A DNA stretch of 64,000 nt from Brachionus rotundiformis (lineage: Eukaryota > Rotifera > Eurotatoria > Ploima > Brachionidae). Of this stretch, positions 37,801 to 49,267 are shown piece by piece. The translations under genes were made by a program, and so were the position numbers. The number at the start of each line of letters is the position of its first letter. The first letter of the stretch is position 1. The stretch is from positions 334,507 through 398,506 of the forward strand of contig JAESIW010000071.1 of the NCBI GenBank assembly GCA_016802295.1, in the 5' to 3' direction. The notes under the pieces were generated by a model. It had not been told where the DNA came from. It made no database searches and saw nothing but the letters and a program-made list of their open reading frames with translations.

Positions 37801-39263
37801 AAAGTTAAAGAGTTGGTTGGTTTCTTTAAATTTTCACTTTTCTTTTTAGGAACTTTTTTTGGTACTGGAACCTCTTCTTCATCATCCTCATCATCATCAT
37901 CATTATCTTCATCTATCTGTTTCTTTTTTGAATTTTCACTTTTCTTTTTAGGAACTTTTTTTGGTACTGGAACCTCTTCTTCATCATCCTCATCATCATC
38001 ATCATTATCTTCATCTATCTGTTTCTTTTTTGAATTTTCACTTTTCTTTTTAGAACCTTTTTTTGGTCCTGGATCCTCTTCTTCATCTTTATCATCGTCA
38101 TTTGAATCTTCTTTGTTCCTGATTTTTTTGTTTGATTTAACAACATTTAATTTTGAATCACTTTTTGATTTAATAACTTTAATATCTCTATGTTCTTCGT
38201 TGTTGTTTTCATTATTTTTCTTTATTTTTTTTTGTTTATCATTATTTGACTCATTTTTATCTTTATCATCAATTTTTAAATTTTTTTTTGATAAATTTTC
38301 ACCAGAAGATTTTTTGACATTTGTATCAATTTTACCATTTTTTTTCTTGGTTTTTTGCTGATCTTCCAGATCATTTTCTTTTTTGTTCTTTTTGCTATTA
38401 ATTTTGTTAGTGTTTTTTTTGTCATTCTTATCTTCTTGGTCAATTTTTTTCGAATCTTGTTTTTTTTCATTTGATTTTTTCTCTTTTACCAATGATTCAG
38501 TGTCTTTGGTCTTACTTGCAGTACTGGTTCGAGATTTTTCTCTTTTAACCTCGTCTTTTTGGATTTTCTTTTCTTCGTCCTTAGAAGACAATTTTTTCTT
38601 TTTTTCGCCTTCTTCATCTTCTTTCTCATCATCAATCTGCTTAAAATATTTTTTATAATTTAAATTTGGTAAATGTGTCTAAGCGGTTTGGGATTATTTT
38701 GCCATTAAGCATTTTTTATGAAGCCAGAGAGCTTTACTTTATGGTATTTGGAACTTTTATTTTGTTTAATAGTTGAAGAAGATTTTATTTTGTTCTTAGC
38801 ATTTTTAGGTTTTTTTTTTGGCTTCTAAAAAATTAAATACTGAAAAATCTTTTTAAAATAAAATCAAGTTTTGTCATCTAAAGTGAGCTTGATTTCTAAA
38901 ATTAAAAAAATTTACATCTTCTAATTTTGGTTCAATCAAATCTTGGTCATTTTCTTCTTCTGTTTCATAAATGCAATCTTCGATTGGTTTGTCACCTTTG
39001 GAAGATTTTGCTTTGTATTTTGCAAGTTTCGGAACACCGATAACTTTTATCGGTTTGCTTTCGATTTCATCTTGATCATTATCTTCAGCCTCATCGATTT
39101 CTTCTTCATCTTCCTCCTTTTTATTTCTAACACGTCTAATTGACAAAGGAGGAGGATAAACTGGAGTCGATGGCTTTGGGTCACACGCATAGGATGCAGC
39201 TGCATCAACAGGGCTTATAAGACTTAATAATTTCCGGTTTTTAAAGCTCGGACATTGATAATA
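34806..39263 (-). CDS. Large Lys/acidic protein with 11 RYR-type motif repeats (family unknown; 5' end unresolved)
   Basis: Minus-strand exons: 39263-38916, 38824-38738 (29 codons) and 38639-34806, giving at least 1422 residues. The first exon with the start codon was not found. It should lie upstream of an acceptor at 39264-39265. The N-terminal exon has a non-repetitive, Pro-rich segment (DPKPSTPVYPPPLSIRR). Long Lys/Asp/Glu tracts follow. A 34-residue unit rich in DDDD and KKK is repeated almost exactly (102-bp DNA period at 37831, 37933 and 38035). Then come 11 copies of a motif close to PKVGWEHRYRVSK, spaced by 40-90 charged residues (DNA about 35830-37375). The C-terminal ~350 residues are Glu-rich. 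The motif core G-[WF]-x-[HYF]-R-Y-R is invariant in GxxxRYR. I do not recognise the family. No membrane segment or catalytic domain is seen. Confidence 0.75.
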
Positions 39264-39702
39264 CTTTTGGAATAATATGATTAAAATTGTTTTTTATTTT
39301 TTTATTAAACCACACCACAATTCAATCAAACTTTGGTAAGTTTTGTAAATACATAAAATTTTGGTTTTCATGCATTAGATTCTTCTTTAATAAATTGACA
39401 TTTTTCTTTAATATTAATTTTTCAGTTTTTCTGATAATAAAAAAAGTTTAACTTAATTTTTTTTGATTTTATTCAATTTAAACCATTATTGGTTCTAAAT
39501 ATCATAAAGATTGATATTAAACTTTGCGTGAAATTATCAATAAATAAAAATTATCAAAATTTTAATGTTTATTGTCTATTCTAAATGATTTTAAACAAAT
39601 TTTAATGTCCAGTCAATAAACGAAATTAAAATGTTAAACTTTTTTAAACTCAATTTAAAGGAATTAAAATAAGTTAAAGGCTTAAAATTTAAGAAAAATT
39701 AA

Positions 39703-39765
39703 TCAGTCATCCATGGCATCCAAACCAGAATTTTGATAATTTTCTTTTAACTTTTTTTTTCGATC
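39703..39765 (-). CDS. Possible terminal exon of an unidentified minus-strand gene
   Basis: After an acceptor-like TTAAG, 21 codons read DRKKKLKENYQNSGLDAMDD and then TGA. The sequence is better balanced in composition than its surroundings and has a natural-looking acidic C-terminus. No upstream exon could be connected between here and GRP94, so this is weak. It could be the tail of a small gene in the 39.8-41.1 kb interval. Confidence 0.25.
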   Translation of the reverse strand, partial: DRKKKLKENYQNSGLDAMDD

Positions 39766-40112
39766 CTTAATAAAATAAATTTTAATGTCAACAATTTTTT
39801 TGATTATTAGCTTGATTTCTTAATACGAGAAACAAAAATAGTATTAAATAAGAAAAGTATAAAATTCATTTAGTACTAAAATAATTAAAATATCAAAACA
39901 AATAGAAAAAATTTATTTGAAATATGACTGAAAAATTTGATTATTAGCAGTTTATTTTAATTTTCTTTGAGTAATTTTTGATAACTTTATTTCGTTGAGA
40001 TAATATTCAAGTTTAAAATTTTTAAAAAAGGTTTTCTAGTGTGAAGATAAAAAAGTTATTCAAGTTTTTCTGAATTGAAAGGAACTTCACATCCCCATAA
40101 AATTTTAATTAT

Positions 40113-40625
40113 GGGTCTTGTCACTTCTATGGTCAATTGTCCGGGACAATTCACTCATGTCAATTACCTGGACAAAATCTTTTGTCAATTTTCCATCCAA
40201 ATATTAAATTGTCCATAATTTTTCTTTGTAAAAACTAATATTTTTAAATAAAATTATCAAAAATTATTTTATAATTGTTTGTAATTTTGGTTTTTGGAGT
40301 GAGTCAATATTGTTTGAAAAAACTACTATAAATTTTGTATATATTATGTAACTTGAAAAAAAAGTGATTTTTTTAATACTATGGAGCTACATACCAAACT
40401 AATAGAGAGCTTAAGACTTTGTAAAGTCATTGACTTAAATGATAATTTATTGATTATCAATTGGTTAAAATTCAAGGAAAATGACTTAATTATTCTTAGA
40501 TTTCTTATATTATATTTAAATAAAATTAGTTAATTAAATTTTTTGTCCATGAATTTTTTCAATTGTCCAGATAAGTGACATGAGTGAATTGTCCCGGACA
40601 ATTGTCCATAGAAGTGACAAGACCC
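40113..40625. mobile_element. MITE-like element with ~60-bp terminal inverted repeats
   Basis: The left end begins GGGTCTTGTCACTTCTATGG. The right end is its near-perfect reverse complement, with only a few mismatches over about 60 bp. Each terminal repeat contains an internal palindrome, AATTGTCC-G-GGACAATT on the left and its mirror on the right. Flanks TTAATTAT (left) and TAAATTAT (right) resemble an 8-bp target-site duplication with one change, as in hAT elements, but this is not firm. The 510-bp element contains a 52-codon frame from ATG 40381 (MELHTKLIESLRLCKV). It is unlikely to be a transposase, so the element would be non-autonomous. Confidence 0.65.
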
Positions 40626-40750
40626 TAAATTATTTTAAAATAGATAATTTTTTTTTATCAATTTACCTTAGATTTAAAAGAAAATTATGCGCAAATAAAC
40701 ATATTTAACTCTTCTAATAAATACATTTATGTATTTTTTCTTTTTCCAAG

Positions 40751-40989
40751 AAAACGTACAAAAACTGTATCTCAATCGCCTGTATAATATTGTCACTGTG
40801 TGCAAGGATATCCACTGCAATCCATTCAAATCAGTTAGACAGCATGCCGAGCAAAATAAACCGAACAAAAGCTTTGTTTTTAAAAATTTTATTTATCATT
40901 TAAAAAAAAAAAGTACAACAAGCATAGACGTCAATATAGTAATAAAAGATAAAATTTTTTTGTTTTTATTTTTTTTTTCTCAATTTTGA
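40751..40989 (+). CDS. Orphan plus-strand exon candidate
   Basis: A strong acceptor (polypyrimidine tract ending TTTTTCCAAG at 40750) precedes an open frame that begins NVQKLYLNRLYNIVTVCKD and stays protein-like for about 45 residues, with balanced codons. It then becomes AT-rich and ends at 40989. No partner exon with a start codon was found upstream. The antisense strand is also partly open, so strand is uncertain. It could be a terminal exon convergent with GRP94, or a gene relic. Confidence 0.3.
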
Positions 40990-41105
40990 GGTTATTAAAT
41001 TAAGCTTAATCGATTTAAAAGAAAGAAAAAATGTAATAAATTTAATAAAATTTTTGTTTTTAATTATTTATTTTGTTGGTGTTTATTATCAGTCACTTGG
41101 TTCAA

Positions 41106-43669
41106 TCACAATTCAGAATGCTTAAAATAAAACAAACTCAATCTCATGCATCACAAAAATAAATAAATTAATTAGTTAAATGATGACCTACCTGAGCGGT
41201 GTCCTCAGAGGGCGCCTCTTCAGCGTCTATTTCTTGCTCTTGTGCGGCCTCTTTGTCCGCCTCTTCGTCAAAATCAGGCATCTCGTCGACTTTTTCATCA
41301 AGTGGCACGTTGAGGGCGCTTCTGAGCATGTGCTCGATGCGGTCTGCAAAGCCGGCCGTGTCTCTGAGCTCGTAGCCGGAGCGCAGAGTGGCCGACTCGA
41401 ACATCAGCTCGACCATTTGTTTGGCCTGCGGATCGCTCGAGTCGCTCTCGACCCGTCTGAGCAGCTCTTTGACGAGCGGATGGCCGGGGTTCACTTCCAA
41501 TATTTTCTTCTGGCCAAAGTAGTACTGGGAGGTGGAGTCGCCGCCGGATTTCTGGTAGGCCTGGGCGCGCGTGATGCGCTCCATGTTGCCCGAGTAGCCG
41601 AACTGATTGGCCACTAGGGCCATGGGCGTCTTGACCAAACGAGTAGAGACCTTGACACTCTCGACCTTGTCCTTGAGCGGGCCGTCCTTCATCCAGCCAA
41701 TCAGCGGCTCGTACGCCTTCTCGAGCTCCTTGAGCCGCTCCTCGGCCTGCTTCGACTTGTCTATGCTCAGGCCGTCCTTGGCCACGTTCTGGAACCGCTT
41801 GCCGTCGAACTCGGGCAACGACTGCATGCAGTACTCGTCGATCGGGTCGGTCAAGTAGAGCACTTCGTAGCCCTTGGCCAGTAGACGCTCGACAAACGGC
41901 GACTTTTCCAATTCGGCCCTATCCGTACCGGCTATGAAGTAAATAAACTCCTGCTTCTCCTTCATCCGTTCCACATACTTTTCCAAGCTGGTCGTTTGGC
42001 CGTTGGCCACTGCCGACGAGCCGAATCGCAGCAACTTGGCCAATCGGACCCGGTTGGTCGAGTCCTCGATCACGCCCAGCTTAACATTGGTCGAGTACTC
42101 TTTGTGGAACAGCTCAAAGTCGGTCTCGGTCATTTTTTTTACCATGTCGAGTATTTTGCGCACTAGCTTTTTCTTAATCACCTTTAAGAGTTTATTTTGC
42201 TGCAGGGTCTCGCGCGACACATTCAGCGGCAAGTCGTCCGAGTCGACCACACCGCGCACAAAACTCAAATACTTTGGCAACAAGTCGTCCACTGTCTCGC
42301 TAATGAACACACGTCTAACGTACAATTTAATCGAGTCGGCTTTTTTGTTGTAATTTTGGAACAAATCGCTTGGTGCCATCTTGGGTACGTACAATATGGA
42401 CTTGAACGAGACCTCGCCCTCGGCCACAAAGTGCGTGTGCACCAGCGGCTCTTGTGAGTCCTTGGTAAACGATTTGTAGAACTCGACGTACTCGTCGTCG
42501 GTCACGTCGGCCGGCTTGCGCTGCCAGATCGGCTTGGCCGAGTTCATCAGCTCCCAGTCCCACACGGTCTTGGTCACCTGTTTGCTCTTCGGCTTGGCCT
42601 CCTCCTCCTTGGCCTCCTCGACGCTCGCCTCGTCGTCCTGCTTGTCTCCGCCCGCCTCATCCTTAGTCTCCGCCTCCTCGTCGGTCACCTCCTCCGTCAC
42701 CGACTTGCTCGTCCACAAGTATATGTTAAAGTTGATGAACTGCGAGTACTTGGTGATTATTTCGCGCAGCTTGTGCTCCTCGAGGTACTCGGCGGCCTCT
42801 TGTTTCATGTGCAGCGAGACGGTGGTGCCGCGGCCGAGGGTGTTGCCGCGCGGGTCCCTGACCACGGTGAACGAGGACGCGTCCGACTCCCATATGTGCT
42901 GCTCGTCGTTGTTGTTCTTCGAGGTGACGATAACTTTGTCTGCGACCAAGAAGGCCGAGTAGAAGCCGACGCCGAACTGGCCGATCAGGTCGCTCATCGA
43001 CTGCTTGCTCTCGCTGGCCTGCGCCTCCTGCAGCTTGCTCAAAAACTCGCTCGTCTGCGACTTGGCTATGGTGCCCAAGTACTTGATCAGGTCGTCTCTG
43101 GTCATGCCGACGCCAGTGTCGGTTATGTGCAGCATGCGGTTCTCCTTGTCGGCCTTGATGCGAATGCTGAGCTCGTCGTTGCCGCCGAGCGCCTCTTTGT
43201 CCGTCAGCGACACGAAGCGTATCTTGTCGAGGGCGTCCGACGCGTTCGATATAAGCTCGCGCAAGAATATCTCCTTGTTTTTGTACAGCGAGTTTATGAT
43301 CAGCTTCATCATGCGGTTCACCTCGGCGACGAACTCCTGCTTCTGGGCCTTTTCGCGCAGCTCCTTCATCTCGGCCACGCTTATGCCGTCCAGCTTGATC
43401 TGCTCCTCCTCGCGCTGCACCACCTCGTCGTCGGTCCGCGAGCCCTCCCTGCTCTTGCCAATGTCCTCGTCGACGGTCGCCGCCCCGTCCGCCTCAATGT
43501 CGTCCTCGGCGCGCACTCGCCCGTTCCAGCCTTAGCAGACAAAAATTAAAACATCGCCTATCAAATTTGCATACAGCACGAAATATTAGACAACAAAAAA
43601 CTACAGCCTACTTGAATAGACGGTCAGGCATACAAAACCAACTATCAGCAATGTATTGAGTAACTTCAT
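41106..43669 (-). CDS. HSP90B1: Endoplasmin / GRP94 (ER-resident HSP90)
   Basis: Three coding exons on the minus strand: 43669-43612, 43530-41192 and 41120-41106 (2412 nt, 803 residues). Exon 1 encodes a signal peptide (MKLLNTLLIVGFVCLTVYS). The mature protein starts with the GRP94-specific DEDIGKSREGSRTDDEVV region. The N-terminal ATPase contains NKEIFLRELISNASDALDKI, DTGVGMTRDDLIK and GQFGVGFYSAF, followed by the acidic charged linker. The middle domain is well conserved (VWDWELMN, LYVRRVFI, GVVDSDDLPLNVSRE). The C-terminal dimerisation region includes SGNMERI. The 15-nt last exon (CAT TCT GAA TTG TGA) adds HSEL, a variant of the KDEL/HDEL retention signal. GRP94 folds secreted and membrane clients in the ER. 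Codon use is strongly G/C-rich. Confidence 0.95.
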
Positions 43670-46600
43670 CTGTGTGTGTGTGTATGTGTGTGCCTATGTG
43701 TATATGCTAAGAAACGTACTGTTTCTTCAAGTGGCCGTGTATCTATTAATTTGTGTATATGGGAATATTTTTAATCTAGAAGAAGATAATATGTTGATTG
43801 AGAAAGTGAGAGAGATTTAGAGAGAGATAGAGAGAGTGAGAGAACGCTTGGAATAAAACAGACAACGCTATGAATAATCAATTATGGCAGCCAGCTCGTG
43901 AACTCCTGAATAGCAATCGATAGATAGATAGATAGATAGCTAGCTTAGTGTGCCTTAAATAAATGCTTTTTATTTATAGCTGGGATTTTGTTTTCAGTCA
44001 GTAAGTCAAATGGAGCAAATGCTCCAGCTGGCTTGCGTGGTTAGATCCAATTGGTTAATTGTGGTGTCACTAGACTACTTGGCTTGATGGCTTTTTTGAG
44101 CGCTAATTGTGGCTTAAGCTGTAAGCTTGTGATTGGTTCATTGGCATTTTGCTTTTAAAATTTGAATTTGTGTGTTCTACTTTGATTTGGGGAAAATATT
44201 TTCCTACTCACGTTGCTTAAAATGCACTCTCTTTGACGTGGTGACACGTTTTTTTTCTTACAAAAATTTCAATTTGCATTTAAAAAAATTTTTTTACTTA
44301 TTTTAATAAATCATTTTGCCAGACATGTTATTTACTCTTCTAACTTACGAATAGATAAGACAAACTAAAAAGATAAATTGATTAGACAATCATTTTAATT
44401 AGACTTTAATTATTTAAACTTGAATCAAATTTAAAAAAATGTTAATTAACCTTTGTAAATAGATCAATATCAAATTTTTTAATAAAATGATTCATAAACT
44501 AGCGCTTCCTGATTTATTACTTATATTCTTAAAACTAGAAAGCCCTTATCTCAAAGAAACTTAAAATCTTAAATTTTTTCTATTTCTTTTGATATTTTAA
44601 TTTGAAATTTTGTAATTAATCGGCCTGACTTTCTAGTGTTAAATTTAATTGATATTCGAAAGAAGTGTAGCACTTTGGTCTTGGCTATGGACAAAAATGC
44701 TGGAGGATTTTTTGAATTCAGATTTCGATAAAGCAAAAATAAGAGACAAGTTTAATCAAATTATTATCTAAAAGAGCTTCATTTATTTTCCCATTTTACT
44801 TAAAGCAATAATCTTGTAATATTGCCTATCATTTTAATTATTTAAAAAACTTTAATGCCCCTTTTTTTTCTTTTTATTTCGTTTTTTTTAATCATAATAA
44901 ATGTTATCTATTTACAATTATTAGTATTGATCATAATAAATTATTGGAATGAGTGATATTTTGTCACAGACCTTTTGTATCTTGCACAAAAGTACATCTC
45001 CCGCTTATTAAAAGTGCCTTAGTGCTATCTATGTTGCTTTCTTGTAGAGCATACTTGATCTTTAAAAAATATTTAATTTGACGAAAATTTTACTATCATC
45101 TAAGGGCTTAAATTCTTCAATAAAGACATGACTTCGAGGGCACTTATTTGCAAATGTATATGGTAAGTCAGACATAGAAAAAATTCGTTAATTAACAGCA
45201 TCAAAAATTAAAATAAAAATATTAGAAAAATTGATTTTTTATAAACTTGATATTTTTAAATTTGACTTATGGTGAAGCATAATCATTGTCTGAGTGCCAA
45301 GTGTGGTGTCGCAACCACAGAATAAATCATGTTTTCTGGTAAGAAAAAAATACATAAACTTAAATTACAATATAATTTTTGATAATTATTAATTCAAAAG
45401 TACCTAGCAGCCTCAACCAATTCGTAATTGTCAAAATTAACGAAAACTTAGAAATTATTTGTAATTCAAAAGAAAAAATAATCTTTAAATTTTTGTGTAC
45501 CATTTTGGGTCGAGCACTAATTTATTTCAAATAACAGATCAATTGTAATTTAAAATTATTTTTTTTCAATTTAGTAAAAAAACAATTAATGTTCAAATAA
45601 GTAGGACATTTTCTTAATATTTAAAAATATAGCGATTATTTTTTAATGGACCCATTTGTTTAAGATAATGATAGATAGTTAACTAACTATAACAAAAAAA
45701 AATTCATGATCAATTAACTGATGGTAAACCTTAATTTAATTAGAAGACTCTCTGAATTCCTTTCAATCATTATTATTTTTTTACAAAAAAATATATGAAA
45801 ATTTTTATTTTATCCAAAAATTTTATTATCCAATTTGGTATGATGACTGAAGGACCAATTGCACAAAAAACTATTTAAATTGAATATTAATTGAAAAGAA
45901 AATAAATTAAAAAAAATTTGTTTAACATTCTGGGTCGATCCTATTATATCATTTAAAATAATTATTTTTAATTTGTAGTATATTTTTCGTTTACATTTTT
46001 GATTGTTACCACATCGCCACAGTTAGCGCAATATAAAGTAAATAAAGCTATATACTAGCAATATAAACCTAATGTGCATTTCAGCGTCTTTTTATCCAAA
46101 GCTTAATATTTTGGTCTTTAACAATTACTTTTATATATAAAAATCCTAATAAAAAAAATATAAAAAACTTTAAATAATGATTCATAGAAATATTTGACAT
46201 ATACATTATACATGGTTTATCAATTGAACCAAATGGACTATCACTTCAAATTTTGAAATTGATCATATTAATAAACAATTAAGTTGTTAAATGAACGGTG
46301 AAATAATTTTTTTTCGTAATAAACCTCTCATATATTATCTATTTTTGAAATTTAAACACATTTTATATTGTATTAATTTTGAAGCTAAACCAAATCTTAA
46401 ACAATTAGCTAATGCTTCGTTAAAATAGAAATCACTCGGAAATAAAATTGACATTCGTTTATTTGTTTAAAATTATTATTTAATAAATGTTCGTTTAGTA
46501 AGAATCTTAAAAGACTTATTATTTATTTTTATTTTAATATACTTTAATAATAAAGAAGTAAATTAAATTTAAAATAAAGTTTAATTGATTGTGATACTAA

Positions 46601-49267
46601 TAAGATATTATATATTTTAAGAGCAGATGTGTTTTTAAAACTAAATGAAAAAAATACATTATTAATATTGTATCAATAGGTTATAACAAAGATAATATTT
46701 TTTTTGCAGCCAAATGGTTATGAATTTAATTACTTGAGTCAATTAGATTTTTACTTCTAGATTTTGTACAGAATTGTTTCTAGGCCAATTTAAAACCCAT
46801 ATCATGACTTAGTTTAATAAAATAATACTCACTCAGTCAAAAAAGATGTTTCTTATCTTACATTATTTTGAAAATTTCATTGAATGACTTAAACCAGAAC
46901 ATTTTTCCTCGATCTTGTTAACAGACAAGCCTTAATGGTTTTAGGTTTAAGCTGAAAAGAAAAATTTTCAACAATAACAATGATTAAATAATTTTTTACA
47001 TTTTTTATAACATAGAGTCTTCTTTAGGATATTTAAATCCAAAAGCTAAATAAGTCTAGCTGATTAGAGCCATTCAAACAATAAGATATAAATTTTGTTT
47101 CATTCGTAGCAATTTTAGTTATATGTTTATCTTTTAATCTATTTTCACTGTAATTGGAAAATTTCTTAACAGTCCTAAATTAGAGCCATAAATTTGGTTT
47201 GCTCAAGAAGGCATCAAAATTTGCTAGCTTGTCTTATTAAATATTAATATTTGTTTTATTAATTTTAATAAATTATAAAAATAATTTTAATATTACAATA
47301 TAAGGTTTTAAAAGTAAAAATTATTAATTTAGCATAAATTAATTATTCAACCATGTTTTTTTTTAATTGAACTTAAAATTAGTATATTATAATAAATTGA
47401 AAAAAAATTTAAAACAATTACAAAAAATATCTTAATTTTGAGAATATCTTCTTAATTGATGAAGCATTTATTAACAGGTTGATGAGCTAAAATTTTAAGG
47501 TAGCTTTAGTTACGCAAAGTTGTTTATTCTAGATTAATTTTTTACTAAAAATGATAATTTATTACCAAAATGAAACCATCTTTTATGATTTAACCAAATA
47601 TTGTTTTAGATATTGCCACTGATAGACCAAAATATGAAATAAATTGAACAATTTGCCAAGCTTTAGAACTAACATTTTCCAAAACAAATATAATAAATTT
47701 AAATTGACCTTCCACAAAAAAAACCAAAAAAAATTCTCCCAAAAAACAAACTGAATAAAGCCTTAATAAGTCATAGCAATCTGTAAGATATTAATGTTCT
47801 AAAATGCCAATAGAAGTAACAATATAAACTCATGTCAATTAGAAAAGTAATTGAGAGTTTGTATTATTTATTTTTCTGTAGTTAGTGTTTCTAAATTTCA
47901 AACAAATACTGCAACTTCTTCCAAAAAGCCGAGCTAAAATGATAATTATTTTCCAAAGCTTGTATGTTTAAAACTATCTATCAAAGTTTATTGGTAAGTT
48001 CTGTAAATGAGAGCTTTGCTTAAACATCAATACGTTCAATAAACGAGCATTAAATCTTAAAATTATATTTTATTCCTAAATAGATTATATAACACAATAG
48101 TAAATATACTTAAACTATCAGTTTTTTTGTTCTCCGAACTTTTTTAGCTTTTAGTTCGAATAAAATAATTCGAATAGATTAGCATCAGATGACTTGTTGA
48201 ATTTATTCCATTTTATCTATTTGCCCGAACTGACATGACTCAATCCATCCATTTTAGCTATACTAAATTTAAACTTAATGAAAAATTTGGATGCAATTAA
48301 GCCGGGTTCTAGAAATAATTAGTTTTTTTTAAAGAGAATAAATTTTATCTAATTTAAATCATGTGGTAAGAATTTTCAGATCTAGAAGCATAATTTATAC
48401 TCAAAATATAAGCTCAAAAATAATAAACGCATTGGCTAAGCAAGCGTTCCCAAACATATGAGAGCTTTTTGATTTAGTTTTTCCAAAGTAAAAGTTAGAA
48501 TAAGAAGAGAAATGGTCAATGAGTGGATTTATGGAATCAGTTTTGATATACTTGTTAATAATTATTTTATAAACTAATAATTTAATAACTGATTAAATTT
48601 TTGTATTTTCTATTGAATTTATAGTTTCCATGTTTAATGGTAAAATTCAGAATTTAACAATGTTAAGAAAAATGTTGAATTGTTAAATTTAAAGTATTCA
48701 TAAAATTTTTTTATAATAATTTTATAACAACAAAATTAAGATAAAAACAGCTTACTAAATTCTCTAACTGTACAATTTTATCTCTATTAAACAAAAAAAA
48801 AAACAAACTAATTTAAATTAGTTGGAAGCCAAAGATTTATCTACCAACGACAGATTTTGCTTACGCTCAATGTTTCACAGAAAGCCATTTAACTGTGCTG
48901 AACCGGAATAATTAAAACAATTAATAAGCAATAAATAAAATTAGAATTATTTTTTCTCTATTAATTTAACATATGTTTTGATATTTGTTTTTTAAATTAA
49001 AATTATAAAAATATTATTTAAGCAATATATATATTTTTGATTTAGTGATCCTGGCTAATCTTTTTTCATTATAATAAAATAATTTTATACATTCGATAAA
49101 AAGACAATTGAATATTTGAACAAAAACTTTATTGTTAAAATTTTTTAAATTTAAAAACTAAATTATCCTAAAAAATTGCTAAAAAAAGAAAAAAGTATCA
49201 ATTTTCTTAAACATTGGGTATCTAAACAATAAATAATTTAAATTTTGTTAAATCAAAATAAAAGATT
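43670..49267. other. GRP94 upstream region and long AT-rich intergenic stretch
   Basis: Near GRP94 there are a (TG)n tract (about 43674-43702), GAGA-rich sequence (43800-43845) and a (GATA)5 microsatellite (43919-43939). These probably mark the promoter or 5' UTR. From 44.2 kb to 49.3 kb the DNA is very AT-rich with stops in every frame, and I see no gene, RNA or clear element. Confidence 0.55.

Noticed and set aside
37444..38361. Long plus-strand frame (305 codons) rich in Ser and Phe
   Set aside because: It is the antisense shadow of the Lys/Asp-rich repeat gene: GAT/AAA codons read backwards give Ser/Phe. It has no domain or splice structure of its own.
42773..43549. 258-codon plus-strand frame opposite GRP94
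   Set aside because: Antisense shadow of the GRP94 coding exon. No recognisable protein features.
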